The position numbers were made by a program, and so were the translations under genes. 64,000 nt of DNA from Gemmatimonadota bacterium. GTDB taxonomy: Bacteria; Gemmatimonadota; Gemmatimonadetes; Gemmatimonadales; GWC2-71-9. Position 1 is the first letter of the stretch. Every line of letters begins with the position of its first letter. The DNA is taken from positions 1 to 64,000 of the forward strand of contig QHUT01000070.1 in NCBI GenBank assembly GCA_003222055.1. The letters are read 5' to 3'. Under the pieces are notes generated by a model, which had not been told where the DNA came from, ran no database searches, and worked only from the letters and a program-made list of their open reading frames with translations. Positions 9,150 to 18,046 of this stretch are shown piece after piece.

Positions 9150-9494
9150 CTACCGCTCCAGTACTTCGTAGTGCGTGACCGTGGGCTCGAGCTCGACGAG
9201 GTACTCGTGGTCCTCGGGGTAGTAGTGCGCCCGCTCGACGTCGTCGCCCGCGAACGTGCGGATCGCCTCCATCGACTTCCAGAACGAGATGAACAGGAAA
9301 TGCGTCTCCCCGCGGGCGGTGTGGCGCAGCACCTCGACCCCGACGTTCCCGGGCGTCGCCCGGCACTCCGTCACGCCCGTGCGGCGCAGGTAGACGGCAT
9401 AGGCGTCGCCCTTGGCGGCGGGGACGGCGCCGTGCCATACCCGGGCGATCAGGCCGCGCTCAGATCCGGTCGAGCTCGCTGACCGTGCGCTCAT
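9150..9494 (-). CDS. Antibiotic biosynthesis monooxygenase-like (ABM/dimeric alpha-beta barrel) protein
   Basis: VEVLRHTARGETHFLFISFWKSMEAIRTFAGDDVERAHYYPED. Confidence 0.65.
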   Translation of the reverse strand: MSARSASSTGSERGLIARVWHGAVPAAKGDAYAVYLRRTGVTECRATPGNVGVEVLRHTARGETHFLFISFWKSMEAIRTFAGDDVERAHYYPEDHEYLVELEPTVTHYEVLER

Positions 9495-9819
9495 TGCGGA
9501 CGTTCCCCGTGTTGAGGGTGGACTTCGGCTCGAGCAGCATCACGTGCGTCTCGTCGGGCGCAACCGGGAGATGTTCCACGCCTCGCGGGACGATGACGAA
9601 TTCACCCTCCTCGACCCACACCTCGTGGTCGCGGAACTTGAGCAGCAGCCGCCCCTTCACGACGAGAAACAGCTCGTCCTCGAGCTCGTGGTGATGCCAC
9701 ACGAACTCGCCCTTGACCTTGACGAGCTTGACGTACGCGTCGTTGAGCTCGCCGACGATCTTAGGGCTCCACTGTTCGTTGAACTGCCGGAATTTCTCGG
9801 CGAGGTTCACGCTACGCAT
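9460..9819 (-). CDS. Cupin domain protein
   Basis: EFVWHHHELEDELFLVVKGRLLLKFRDHEVWVEEGEFVIVPRGVEHLPVA cupin motifs. Confidence 0.85.
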   Translation of the reverse strand: MRSVNLAEKFRQFNEQWSPKIVGELNDAYVKLVKVKGEFVWHHHELEDELFLVVKGRLLLKFRDHEVWVEEGEFVIVPRGVEHLPVAPDETHVMLLEPKSTLNTGNVRNERTVSELDRI

Positions 9820-10774
9820 GTTCGGACGCCTCCTGACGCACTGGTCTCGTCGTTTCCGTCCGGCCGTCCGCCCGACCGGCTGACCGCCCGATCTTGTGCG
9901 AGAACTGGATCCACACGACGGCGCCGAGGATCAGCGTCATCGCGAGGAACGTGCGCGCGCTCACGGGCTCATGGAGAATGACCCAGCCGAGCAGCACCGC
10001 GATCACGGGGTTCACGTACGCGTACGTGCCCACGATCGTGGGCGAGGCGTGACGCAGCGCATAGGTGTAGGCGCTGTAGCCCAGGATGGAACCGACCACC
10101 ACGAGATAGGCGAGCGCGCCAGCGCCCCGGGGCGTGAGGTGCCAGCGACTCCACTCCCCGAGCAGCGTGCCCACGAGGGCGATCGCGGCGCCGCCGGCGA
10201 TCATCTGGATCGCCGCCCCGACGTAAGGGCTCGTCTCCGTGCGGTGGCGTTTGCTGTACACCGACCCGAGCGACCAGGAGGCGCTGGCGCAGGTGAGGGC
10301 GATCGGTCCGCGCAGATCGGCTCGCAAGATCTCGGCGGGGCTCGCACCCACCAGGAGGGCGGTGCCGACGAAGCCGAGCAGGAGTCCCGTCACGACGCGC
10401 CAGTTCAGATCGCCTGAGCCGCCGGGAATGATCGCATCGAAGAAAGCCATCCACAGTGCGACGGTGACGACGAAAATGCTGGCGATGCCGGATGCCGTGT
10501 ACTGCTCGGCCCAGACGACGAACGCATTGCCGCCGGCGAGCAGGAGGACGCCCACGATCGCCTGGGTCCGCCAGTCGACGCGTCGTTTGGGCAGCGTGTC
10601 GCCCAGCGCCAGCACCGTGGTGAGCAGCAGCAGGCCGGCAGTGAGAAACCGCAGACCCGCGAACAGGAACGGCGGCAAGACGCCCACTCCGACCCGGATC
10701 GCGAGGTAGGTCGAGCCCCAGAACACGCAGACGACCAGGTAGGCCACGAGCGCTTTGCCGCGCAGCCCGGGCAT
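9812..10774 (-). CDS. EamA/DMT-superfamily permease
   Basis: MPGLRGKALVAYLVVCVFWGSTYLAIRVG; ten hydrophobic segments. Start overlaps the regulator's stop (ATGA). Confidence 0.88.
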   Translation of the reverse strand: MPGLRGKALVAYLVVCVFWGSTYLAIRVGVGVLPPFLFAGLRFLTAGLLLLTTVLALGDTLPKRRVDWRTQAIVGVLLLAGGNAFVVWAEQYTASGIASIFVVTVALWMAFFDAIIPGGSGDLNWRVVTGLLLGFVGTALLVGASPAEILRADLRGPIALTCASASWSLGSVYSKRHRTETSPYVGAAIQMIAGGAAIALVGTLLGEWSRWHLTPRGAGALAYLVVVGSILGYSAYTYALRHASPTIVGTYAYVNPVIAVLLGWVILHEPVSARTFLAMTLILGAVVWIQFSHKIGRSAGRADGRTETTRPVRQEASEHA

Positions 10775-11256
10775 CAGTCCGGCTCCACGGGGATGAATCC
10801 CGGCTTCTCGAACACCGTGCCCAGCACGATGGTCGTGCGCGTGCTCATCTGGGTTTTGGACGAGCCACGCAGATCCCGCAGCACGCCCTGCAGGCTCTCG
10901 AGATCGGGCGCCGTAACCTTGAGGATGTAACAGTCCTCTCCGGCGACGTGGTGACACTCGAGCACTTCCGGATGCTTCTCCATGTCGCGCATCCGCGGCT
11001 CGTCGCCGACGTAGTCGGAGTTGGCGTAACGCACGGCGACGAAGGCGGTCACGGGAAAGCCGGCCTTGGCGCGGTCCAGTCGCGCGCCATACCCGGTGAT
11101 GTATCCCGCCTCCTCCAGCCGCTTGACGCGCTCCATCACGGCCGGCCGCGACAACCCCACTTCGTCGGCGATCGCCTGATAGCTGGCGCGGCCGTCGGTC
11201 GCCAGCTGCCGCACGATCTTGCGATCCACGGCATCCAGCTCGGTCTTGTGTGCCAT
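10774..11256 (-). CDS. Lrp/AsnC family transcriptional regulator
   Basis: LDAVDRKIVRQLATDGRASYQAIADEVGLSRPAVMERVKRLEEAGYI HTH plus RAM domain (VLECHHVAGEDCYILKV). Confidence 0.93.
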   Translation of the reverse strand: MAHKTELDAVDRKIVRQLATDGRASYQAIADEVGLSRPAVMERVKRLEEAGYITGYGARLDRAKAGFPVTAFVAVRYANSDYVGDEPRMRDMEKHPEVLECHHVAGEDCYILKVTAPDLESLQGVLRDLRGSSKTQMSTRTTIVLGTVFEKPGFIPVEPD

Positions 11257-11302
11257 TTCGGAGCCTCGGGGTGGTATCCGCCTACTAGACGTAGACAATC
11301 CC

Positions 11303-11318
11303 ACGTTGGTGACAACGT
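11303..11318. promoter_or_regulatory. Perfect dyad ACGTTG-GTGA-CAACGT, candidate regulator operator
   Basis: Inverted repeat read directly, 47 bp upstream of the Lrp-type gene start and in the divergent larE intergenic region. Confidence 0.5.
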
Positions 11319-11414
11319 ATGATAAGAATAAGCGGTTCCGCGGCTACGATCTATCCGATTCTTGCCCCGGAAATGTCCTTTGATGGAGACAGTGTAAGTC
11401 ATTAGTATTCCGCC

Positions 11415-12230
11415 GTGTCCGGCTCCCTTCCCACCCTGCGCGCCCTCGCGCGCGACCTATCGTCTGCGCTGGTGGGGTACTCGGGGGGGGTCGATTCCGC
11501 CCTCCTGGCGGTCGTTCTCCGCCAGGAGCTCGGTCGGGAACGCATGCTCGCGGCCGTGGGGAGGAGCCCGTCGTACCCCGCCGCCCAGTGGGCCATTGCC
11601 CGGGCTGTGGCCGGGCGCTTCGATGTGCCGCTCGTCGAGCTCGACACCCACGAGCTGGACGACCCGAGCTACCTCGCCAATCCCACCAACCGCTGCTTCT
11701 TCTGTAAGACGGAATTGTGGCGCCGGCTGGTCCCCGAGGCGCGGGCCCGCGGCCTGGCCGTGGTGTGCGACGGCACCAACGCGGACGACCTGGGCGAGCA
11801 TCGGCCGGGCTACGCGGCGGGCGCGGCCGCGGGCGTACGCTCCCCGCTCGCCGAAGCAGGCTTCACCAAGACGGACGTGCGCCGGGCGGCGCGCGCACTG
11901 GGGCTCCCCATCTGGGATGCGCCCGCGGCGCCGTGCCTCTCGAGCCGCGTGGCGTACGGCATCGCCATCACGCCGGGGCGCCTGGCGCAGGTGGAGCGGG
12001 GGGAAGCGTACCTGCGCGAGCTGGGAGTCACGGGGGATCTGCGCGTGCGCCACCACGGTGAGCGCGCCCGCATCGAGGTGGAGCCGCGTTGGATCCCGTG
12101 GCTTGCAGAGCGGCTGCCCGCGGTCGAACGGCGACTGGGCGAGCTGGGGTTCGCGGCCATCGAGCTCGATCCGCGCGGCTACCGCCGCGGCAGCCTGCTC
12201 GCCCCCGCCCGGCGCGCCGCCGGCGCGTGA
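11415..12230 (+). CDS. larE: ATP-dependent sacrificial sulfur transferase LarE
   Basis: PP-loop VGYSGGVDSALLA; NPTNRCFFCKTELW; DGTNADDLGEHRPG; SRVAYG. Confidence 0.93.
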   Translation: MSGSLPTLRALARDLSSALVGYSGGVDSALLAVVLRQELGRERMLAAVGRSPSYPAAQWAIARAVAGRFDVPLVELDTHELDDPSYLANPTNRCFFCKTELWRRLVPEARARGLAVVCDGTNADDLGEHRPGYAAGAAAGVRSPLAEAGFTKTDVRRAARALGLPIWDAPAAPCLSSRVAYGIAITPGRLAQVERGEAYLRELGVTGDLRVRHHGERARIEVEPRWIPWLAERLPAVERRLGELGFAAIELDPRGYRRGSLLAPARRAAGA

Positions 12231-12784
12231 GGCTGTTCGTCGCGTTGAATCTTCCTCCCCCCGTGCGCGAAGCCCTGTGGACCGCCACGACGCCGCTGCG
12301 GGAGCTGGGGCTCCCCGTGAATTGGGTCCGCGGCGACGGCATCCACCTGACGCTCAAGTTCCTCGGCGACGTGGCGGACGAGCGGGAGGCGGAGGTCGCG
12401 GCCGCGCTCGGGCGGGCGGCGGCGGGAGCGCGCGCCCTGCCCCTCGCGGTGGGGGGCTTCGGCGTGTTTCCCGACTTCCGCCGGCCGCGGGTGGTGTGGG
12501 CCGGGATCGCGCCGGAGCCGGGGCTCGAGATCCTACAGCATCGGGTGGAGCAGGAAGTCGCGCCGCTCGGGTTTCCCACCGAGGCGCGCCCGTTTCGTCC
12601 CCACGTGACGCTGGGGCGGGCGCGGAAGGAGGCCCGACCCCGTGACCTCGCGGGCCTCGAATCCGCGCTCGCGCAGCTCGAATTCGCGCAGACCGCCGTA
12701 GTGAGCACGCTCGACCTGATGCAGAGCACGCTCCGATCGGGAGGGGCGGTGTACAACGTGAGACACAGTGAACGGCTGCCTTAG
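12227..12784 (+). CDS. thpR: RNA 2',3'-cyclic phosphodiesterase (ThpR/LigT)
   Basis: Two HxT motifs (IHLTLKFLGDV; PHVTLGRAR). GTG start overlaps the larE stop. Confidence 0.9.
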   Translation: MRLFVALNLPPPVREALWTATTPLRELGLPVNWVRGDGIHLTLKFLGDVADEREAEVAAALGRAAAGARALPLAVGGFGVFPDFRRPRVVWAGIAPEPGLEILQHRVEQEVAPLGFPTEARPFRPHVTLGRARKEARPRDLAGLESALAQLEFAQTAVVSTLDLMQSTLRSGGAVYNVRHSERLP

Positions 12785-13436
12785 GGGACTGTTCCGGCTC
12801 GCGCTCTTCGCCGCCGCTCTCGTGGTCGCGCTCGTGGCATGGTGGTTCCGCGAGCCACTGCTGCGGAGCGCCTCCCGCTGGCTCGGGCCTCATTCGACCA
12901 AGCTCCCGCCCGTCGCCGATACGGCCGTCGGCGCGCCCACGCCCAAGGCGCTCTCCTCCAGTCAGACCAAGGTCGACCGCCTCAAGCTCAACGAAGGCCC
13001 CGACTCGGTGGTGCTCTCGCCCAACGAGATCGCGGCGATGATCGGCAGCGGGATCGACTGGTCCGTCCGCAAGAGCTTCGATTCGCTGCGGGTGGAGCTG
13101 CTCGAGGGCACGCTCGCCGTGTACTGCCGGCTCGATACCCGGGTGATTCCGCCGGACGCGCTGGGGCCGCTGGCGGGCATGCTGAATCCCCGGGAGCCGC
13201 TGCGCATCGCCGGGCCGCTGGCGATCGAGCGCCCCGGGGTCGGGCGTTTTACGGTCGCCGAGCTGTCGCTGCGCGGGTTCCCGTTTCCGGGACCCCTGGT
13301 GAAGCAGCTGGCGCAGCGCGTGGCGGGCGCCGACTCCAGCGGCGCCGTGCCGCTGCGGGTCTCGCCGGCGTTCACCGATGTCGCCATCCATCCGACGGGG
13401 GTCGTGCTGTACCGCTTCAAGCGGAGGAAGGCGTGA
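12768..13436 (+). CDS. Conserved-looking hypothetical protein with N-terminal TM segment
   Basis: LFRLALFAAALVVALVAWWF TM; flanking genes co-oriented and overlapping. Confidence 0.55.
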   Translation: MNGCLRGLFRLALFAAALVVALVAWWFREPLLRSASRWLGPHSTKLPPVADTAVGAPTPKALSSSQTKVDRLKLNEGPDSVVLSPNEIAAMIGSGIDWSVRKSFDSLRVELLEGTLAVYCRLDTRVIPPDALGPLAGMLNPREPLRIAGPLAIERPGVGRFTVAELSLRGFPFPGPLVKQLAQRVAGADSSGAVPLRVSPAFTDVAIHPTGVVLYRFKRRKA

Positions 13437-14821
13437 CCCGGCGCGTGCTGGTCGTCGACGATGAAAAGGGCATCCGTGAGGCCCTGACCCAGCTGCTCGA
13501 GTATGAGGACATCGAGGTGCAGGCGTGCGCCTCGGGCTCCGAGGCGCTGAGCCTCTACCCCGAGCTCCGGCCCCACCTCGTGTTCCTCGACGTGAAGATG
13601 CAGGGGATGGACGGCCTGGAGACCCTGCGCAAGCTGCGCGAGCTCGACCCGCGCGCGCAGGTCGTCATGATCTCGGGACACGGCACCATCCAGACCGCGG
13701 TCGAAGCGACCCAGCTCGGCGCCTACGACTTCCTCGAGAAGCCGCTCGACACGGACCGCATCCTCCTGACGCTGCGCAACGCCCTCGAGCACGTGGACCT
13801 CGCCAGCGAGAATGTGCGGCTCAAGGCCGAGGTGCACGCCCAGTACGAGATCGTGGGCACGAGCCGGGCCGTGAAGGGCGTGATCGAGCGCATCGAGAAG
13901 GTGGCGCCGACGGCGGCACGCGTCCTCATCACCGGCGAAAACGGCACCGGCAAGGAGCTGGTGGCCCGGGCCATCCACACGCTCTCCCCCCGTGCACCGC
14001 AGCCGTTCGTGGAGGTGAACTGCGCGGCGATCCCGACGGAGCTGATCGAGAGCGAGCTGTTCGGGCACATGAAGGGCAGCTTCACCGGCGCGTTCGCCGA
14101 CCGCGCGGGGAAGTTCGAGCTGGCCGATGGGGGCACGCTGTTCCTCGACGAGGTCGGGGACATGAGCCTCTCGGCCCAGGCCAAGGTGCTGCGCGCCCTG
14201 GAGGAGGGCGTCATCTCGCGCGTCGGGTCGGGCAAGACGCTCTCGGTGGACGTACGCGTCGTCGCCGCTACCAACAAGGACCTGCGCGCCGAGATCGCCG
14301 CGGGGCGGTTTCGCGAGGACCTGCTCTATCGGCTCAACGTCGTGCCGATCGAGGTGCCGCCGCTGCGCGCGCGCCGCGCCGACGTGCCGCAGCTCGTCGA
14401 TCACTTCGCCGCCCGCTTGACCGATCGCGGCGGGCTGCAGGCCAAGCGCTTCGACCCCGAGGCCCTGAAACGGCTCGCGGCGCACGATTGGCCCGGGAAC
14501 ATCCGCGAGCTGCGCAACGCCGTCGAGCGCCTGCTCATCCTGTCCACCGGTCCCACGGTCACCATATCCGATGTCGAGCGTATCGCGGGTGTGGGAACGG
14601 GGGACGGGGGAGGAGGGACGGGTCCGGCCGATGTCGCGGGCGCGCCGTGGATGCGGGCGGCGACGTTCGAGGAGTTCAAGCAGGTGGCGGAGCGGACCTA
14701 TATCCTGGCGAAGCTGCAGGAGAACGACTGGAATGTGTCCGAGACGGCGCGCACATTGGATATGCCGCGCAGCAATCTCTACAAGAAAATCGAGCGGTAC
14801 GGGCTGGCCCGGGAGGCGTAG
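13433..14821 (+). CDS. Sigma-54-dependent NtrC-family response regulator
   Basis: Receiver (VVDDEKGIREALTQL), AAA+ (GENGTGKELVARAIH, GAFTGA as GSFTGAFADRAGKFE), Fis-type HTH (NVSETARTLDMPRSNLYKKIERYG). Confidence 0.95.
   Translation: MTRRVLVVDDEKGIREALTQLLEYEDIEVQACASGSEALSLYPELRPHLVFLDVKMQGMDGLETLRKLRELDPRAQVVMISGHGTIQTAVEATQLGAYDFLEKPLDTDRILLTLRNALEHVDLASENVRLKAEVHAQYEIVGTSRAVKGVIERIEKVAPTAARVLITGENGTGKELVARAIHTLSPRAPQPFVEVNCAAIPTELIESELFGHMKGSFTGAFADRAGKFELADGGTLFLDEVGDMSLSAQAKVLRALEEGVISRVGSGKTLSVDVRVVAATNKDLRAEIAAGRFREDLLYRLNVVPIEVPPLRARRADVPQLVDHFAARLTDRGGLQAKRFDPEALKRLAAHDWPGNIRELRNAVERLLILSTGPTVTISDVERIAGVGTGDGGGGTGPADVAGAPWMRAATFEEFKQVAERTYILAKLQENDWNVSETARTLDMPRSNLYKKIERYGLAREA
14593..14622 (+). 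repeat. Heptamer-periodic single arm inside the NtrC-type regulator, in the AAA+/Fis linker
   Basis: ggaacgg-gggacgg-gggagga-gggacgg. Confidence 0.75.
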
Positions 14822-15330
14822 TGGCGGGAAGCGAGAAGGAGCGGGACTGGGACAAAGAGATGGCGGAGGTGGACCGGCTGCTCAAGAAGCTCCCCAACGC
14901 GGACCCGACGCTGGGCCGCGGGGCTGGCTACGAGCCGACCGCCAAAAAGCCATCGCTCTCCGCCGTGACGCCGCGCGGCGGCGTCGCACCTCCGAGCGGC
15001 TCCGGGCGACTGGGCACGTGGGCCAAAGTGACGCTCGGCGTGCTCGTCGCGGTCGGCGTCGCGCCGGGGGTCTGGCCCTACACGCATGGCTGCGGCCTCC
15101 ATCTCATCTTCTACCTCGCGGGCGTCACGACGGTGATCGCCGCGGGGCTGTGGTCCAGCCTCTCGTCCTGGAAGCGGCGCCTCGGTGTGGCGCACGTCAT
15201 CTCGCAGGTGCTGATCATCTGGGGTATCCTTCTGCTTACGCGAGAAGTGCTGCCCCGCGTCGGCGGCAACGCCTCGGCCGTGTGGCTCTGCCCCGACGTA
15301 CCGCCGCCCACGCTAGCACCGAAGCGCTGA
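14821..15330 (+). CDS. Hypothetical membrane protein
   Basis: GTG start overlapping the upstream stop; two or three hydrophobic segments. Confidence 0.5.
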   Translation: MAGSEKERDWDKEMAEVDRLLKKLPNADPTLGRGAGYEPTAKKPSLSAVTPRGGVAPPSGSGRLGTWAKVTLGVLVAVGVAPGVWPYTHGCGLHLIFYLAGVTTVIAAGLWSSLSSWKRRLGVAHVISQVLIIWGILLLTREVLPRVGGNASAVWLCPDVPPPTLAPKR

Positions 15331-15358
15331 TCTCGGACCCCTGACCCTGACCCCTCAC

Positions 15359-16849
15359 ATGCCTGACAATTTCAAGAATTTCATCGGCGGCGCGTGGGTC
15401 CCTCCCGCGACCGGCGCCTACTTCGAGAACCGCAACCCGGCTGACCGGGACGACGTCATCGGCTGTTTCCCGCGCTCCGGTCCCGAGGACGTGGCCCGCG
15501 CGGTCGCGTCGGCGCAGCGCGGGTTCGCGCAATGGTCCAGGACGCCGGCGCCGGCCCGGGGCGAGGTGCTGCACCGCGTGGGTGATCTGCTGGTCGAGCG
15601 CAAGGAGGCCATCGCGCGCGCCATGACGCGCGAGATGGGAAAGGTCGTGGCCGAGACCCGCGGCGACGTGCAGGAGGGGATCGACACCGCACATTACGCC
15701 CACACGGAGGGCCGGCGGCTGTTCGGCCGCACGGTGCCCTCGGAGCTGCGCCACAAGTGGGCGATGAGTTTCCGCCGGCCGATCGGCGTCGCGGGACTCA
15801 TCACGCCGTTCAATTTCCCGCTCGCCATCCCGACGTGGAAGATGTTCCCGGCGCTGTTGTGCGGCAACGCGGTGATCTTCAAGCCGGCCGAAGACGTGCC
15901 CCACACGGCCCACCTGCTGGTGGAGCTCCTGCTCGAGGCCGGCCTGCCACCCGAGGTCGTGCAGCTCGTGCACGGAGAGGGGTCGGTGGTGGGACGGGCG
16001 ATGGTCGAGCACCCGGACGTGCCCGTGATCTCGTTCACCGGGTCGACCGAGACGGGAGCGATCATCGGGGCCACGTGCGGCAAGATGCACAAGCGCCTGT
16101 CGCTCGAAATGGGCGGCAAGAACGCCATGATCGTGATGGACGATGCGGATCTGGACCTGGCGCTCGAGGGCGTGCTGTGGGGCGCGTTCGGTACCACCGG
16201 CCAACGCTGCACCGCGACCAGCCGTCTCGTCGTGCACGAGCGGGTGCACGACCGGTTGGTGCAGATGCTGTGCGATCGCGCGGGCCGGCTGCGGCTCGGC
16301 CCCGGCGTGGACGACAAGACCGACGTCGGGCCCCTCATCAACGAGGACGCCCTGAAGAAGGTCGAGTACTACGTCGGCGTCGCTCGCCAGGAGGGGGCGC
16401 GGGTGCTGATCGGCGGCGAGCGCGCCACGGGGAAGGGACTCGAGCGCGGCTGGTTCTACCAGCCGACCGTGCTGGCGGGCGTCACGCCGGGGATGCGGGT
16501 CGAGCAGCAGGAGATCTTCGGCCCGGTGCTCGCGGTGATCAAGGTGGGCTCGCTCGACGAGGCGATCCGTGTCAACAACGACGTGCCCTACGGGCTCTCC
16601 AGCTCGCTCTACACGCGCGACGTGAACGCCGCGTTTCGCGCGATGGGTGAGCTCGACACGGGCATCACCTACGTCAACGCGCCGACCATCGGCGCCGAGG
16701 CGCACCTACCGTTCGGCGGCGTGAAGCAGACCGGCAACGGGCACCGGGAAGGCGGCTGGGAAGTGTACGATTTCTATTCAGAGACGAAAGTCGTCTACGT
16801 CGACTTCTCCGGGAAGCTGCAGCGCGCGCAAATCGACACCGAAGCGTAG
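15359..16849 (+). CDS. Aldehyde dehydrogenase family protein
   Basis: ITPFNFPLAIPTWKMFPALLCGNAVIFKPAED; FTGSTETG; LEMGGKNAMIV; TTGQRCTATSR. Confidence 0.95.
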   Translation: MPDNFKNFIGGAWVPPATGAYFENRNPADRDDVIGCFPRSGPEDVARAVASAQRGFAQWSRTPAPARGEVLHRVGDLLVERKEAIARAMTREMGKVVAETRGDVQEGIDTAHYAHTEGRRLFGRTVPSELRHKWAMSFRRPIGVAGLITPFNFPLAIPTWKMFPALLCGNAVIFKPAEDVPHTAHLLVELLLEAGLPPEVVQLVHGEGSVVGRAMVEHPDVPVISFTGSTETGAIIGATCGKMHKRLSLEMGGKNAMIVMDDADLDLALEGVLWGAFGTTGQRCTATSRLVVHERVHDRLVQMLCDRAGRLRLGPGVDDKTDVGPLINEDALKKVEYYVGVARQEGARVLIGGERATGKGLERGWFYQPTVLAGVTPGMRVEQQEIFGPVLAVIKVGSLDEAIRVNNDVPYGLSSSLYTRDVNAAFRAMGELDTGITYVNAPTIGAEAHLPFGGVKQTGNGHREGGWEVYDFYSETKVVYVDFSGKLQRAQIDTEA

Positions 16850-16886
16850 TGTAGCGCGCGGTATTGATCCCGCCTGCAACAAGAGG

Positions 16887-16900
16887 GTGACGCCGCTCAC
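16887..16900. promoter_or_regulatory. Candidate CRP-type site GTGACGCCGCTCAC
   Basis: Perfect GTGA-N6-TCAC palindrome in an intergenic region upstream of lepB. Confidence 0.45.
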
Positions 16901-16915
16901 GCCGGACGCGTTAGC

Positions 16916-17170
16916 GTGCGTCCCGTGGATCACGAATCGCTGGTGATCATTCTGTCACTCGGCGGCTCGCCACTCGAGCGGACGGCCCTCGCCGCGTTGT
17001 GCGACGTCGCCGTGTCGTGGGTCCGTGTCGAGCGCGAGGGCGACACGGCGTGCCTGGCGGCCCGAGTAATGCATCGCGACCCGCCGGGCGAGTTCCGCGA
17101 TCGGGTGCGGCGCTGGGGAGCGGCTCGCGGATGGGCGATTACCGTTGCGTCCAGCGGGCGCCATGGGTAA
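16916..17170 (+). CDS. Short hypothetical protein
   Basis: 84-aa ORF in the gap before lepB; weak support. Confidence 0.25.
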   Translation: MRPVDHESLVIILSLGGSPLERTALAALCDVAVSWVRVEREGDTACLAARVMHRDPPGEFRDRVRRWGAARGWAITVASSGRHG

Positions 17171-17951
17171 AGTAAAAGCCATGCTTCACTTGGGGGCCCC
17201 ACGGGCAGGTACGGGCGCGCGCAGCGCGCCGGTACCCGTCGCCCCTGCTGAAAGGCGCCAGTCGCGACTGGGTCGCTGGTTCGACAACTGGCTCCGCTCG
17301 GTCGGCATGGCCGTCATTCTCTTCATCATCATCAAGACCTTCCTCGTCGAAGCATTCCAGATCCCCAGTGGCAGCATGGAGCGAACCCTGCTCGCCGGGG
17401 ACTTTTTGTTCGTGAACAAGGCGGTGTACGGCGCGCAGATTCCCGGCACCAAGGCGCGGCTGCCGGGCTTCGAGTCGCCGCGGCGCGGCGACGTCATCGT
17501 GTTCGCCTACCCCAAGAATCCCGAGCTCAACTACGTCAAGCGCGTGATCGGCGCCCCGGGCGACACCGTGGAGATGCGCGGCGGGGAGGTTCGCGTGAAC
17601 GGCGACCCCCTCGCCGAGCGCTACGTACAGCGCGTGGACCCGGGTCACGACGTGTACGATCCGGAGTTCAACTGGCAGCGGGACTATCTGCTCGGTGGTA
17701 GCAGCGTGGCCCGCAGTTATCACCCGACCCGCGACACGTGGGGTCCGCTGGTCGTTCCAGGCGGGAGGTATTTCGTCCTGGGGGACAACCGCGACAACTC
17801 GGCGGATTCCCGCTACTGGGGCTTCGTCGACGCCGCGGCGATCAAGGGACGGCCGCTTGTCGTGTATTTCAGCTACGACCGGGAAGCGCACGACGCGCTC
17901 CCCTGGTTGACCGATATTCGCTGGCACCGGCTCGGCTCGATCATTCGCTAG
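17163..17951 (+). CDS. lepB: Signal peptidase I
   Basis: FQIPSGSMERTLLAGDFLFVNK; YVKRVIGAPGDTVEM; VLGDNRDNSADSRYWGFV. Confidence 0.95.
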   Translation: MGKVKAMLHLGAPRAGTGARSAPVPVAPAERRQSRLGRWFDNWLRSVGMAVILFIIIKTFLVEAFQIPSGSMERTLLAGDFLFVNKAVYGAQIPGTKARLPGFESPRRGDVIVFAYPKNPELNYVKRVIGAPGDTVEMRGGEVRVNGDPLAERYVQRVDPGHDVYDPEFNWQRDYLLGGSSVARSYHPTRDTWGPLVVPGGRYFVLGDNRDNSADSRYWGFVDAAAIKGRPLVVYFSYDREAHDALPWLTDIRWHRLGSIIR

Positions 17952-18046
17952 AGCCGCGTCCGGGGAGCCCCGGTCCTGGGGCCGTGCGGTCCATCGGCCG
18001 GGGGGGTATCGTGCAGCGTGCTTTGCGCCTGGAGGGTGACTAGGCC

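Noticed and set aside
15335-15358. Heptamer element before the aldehyde dehydrogenase gene (ggacccctgaccctgacccctcac)
   Set aside because: Too short and phase is irregular (6-7 bp); not counted as a family member.
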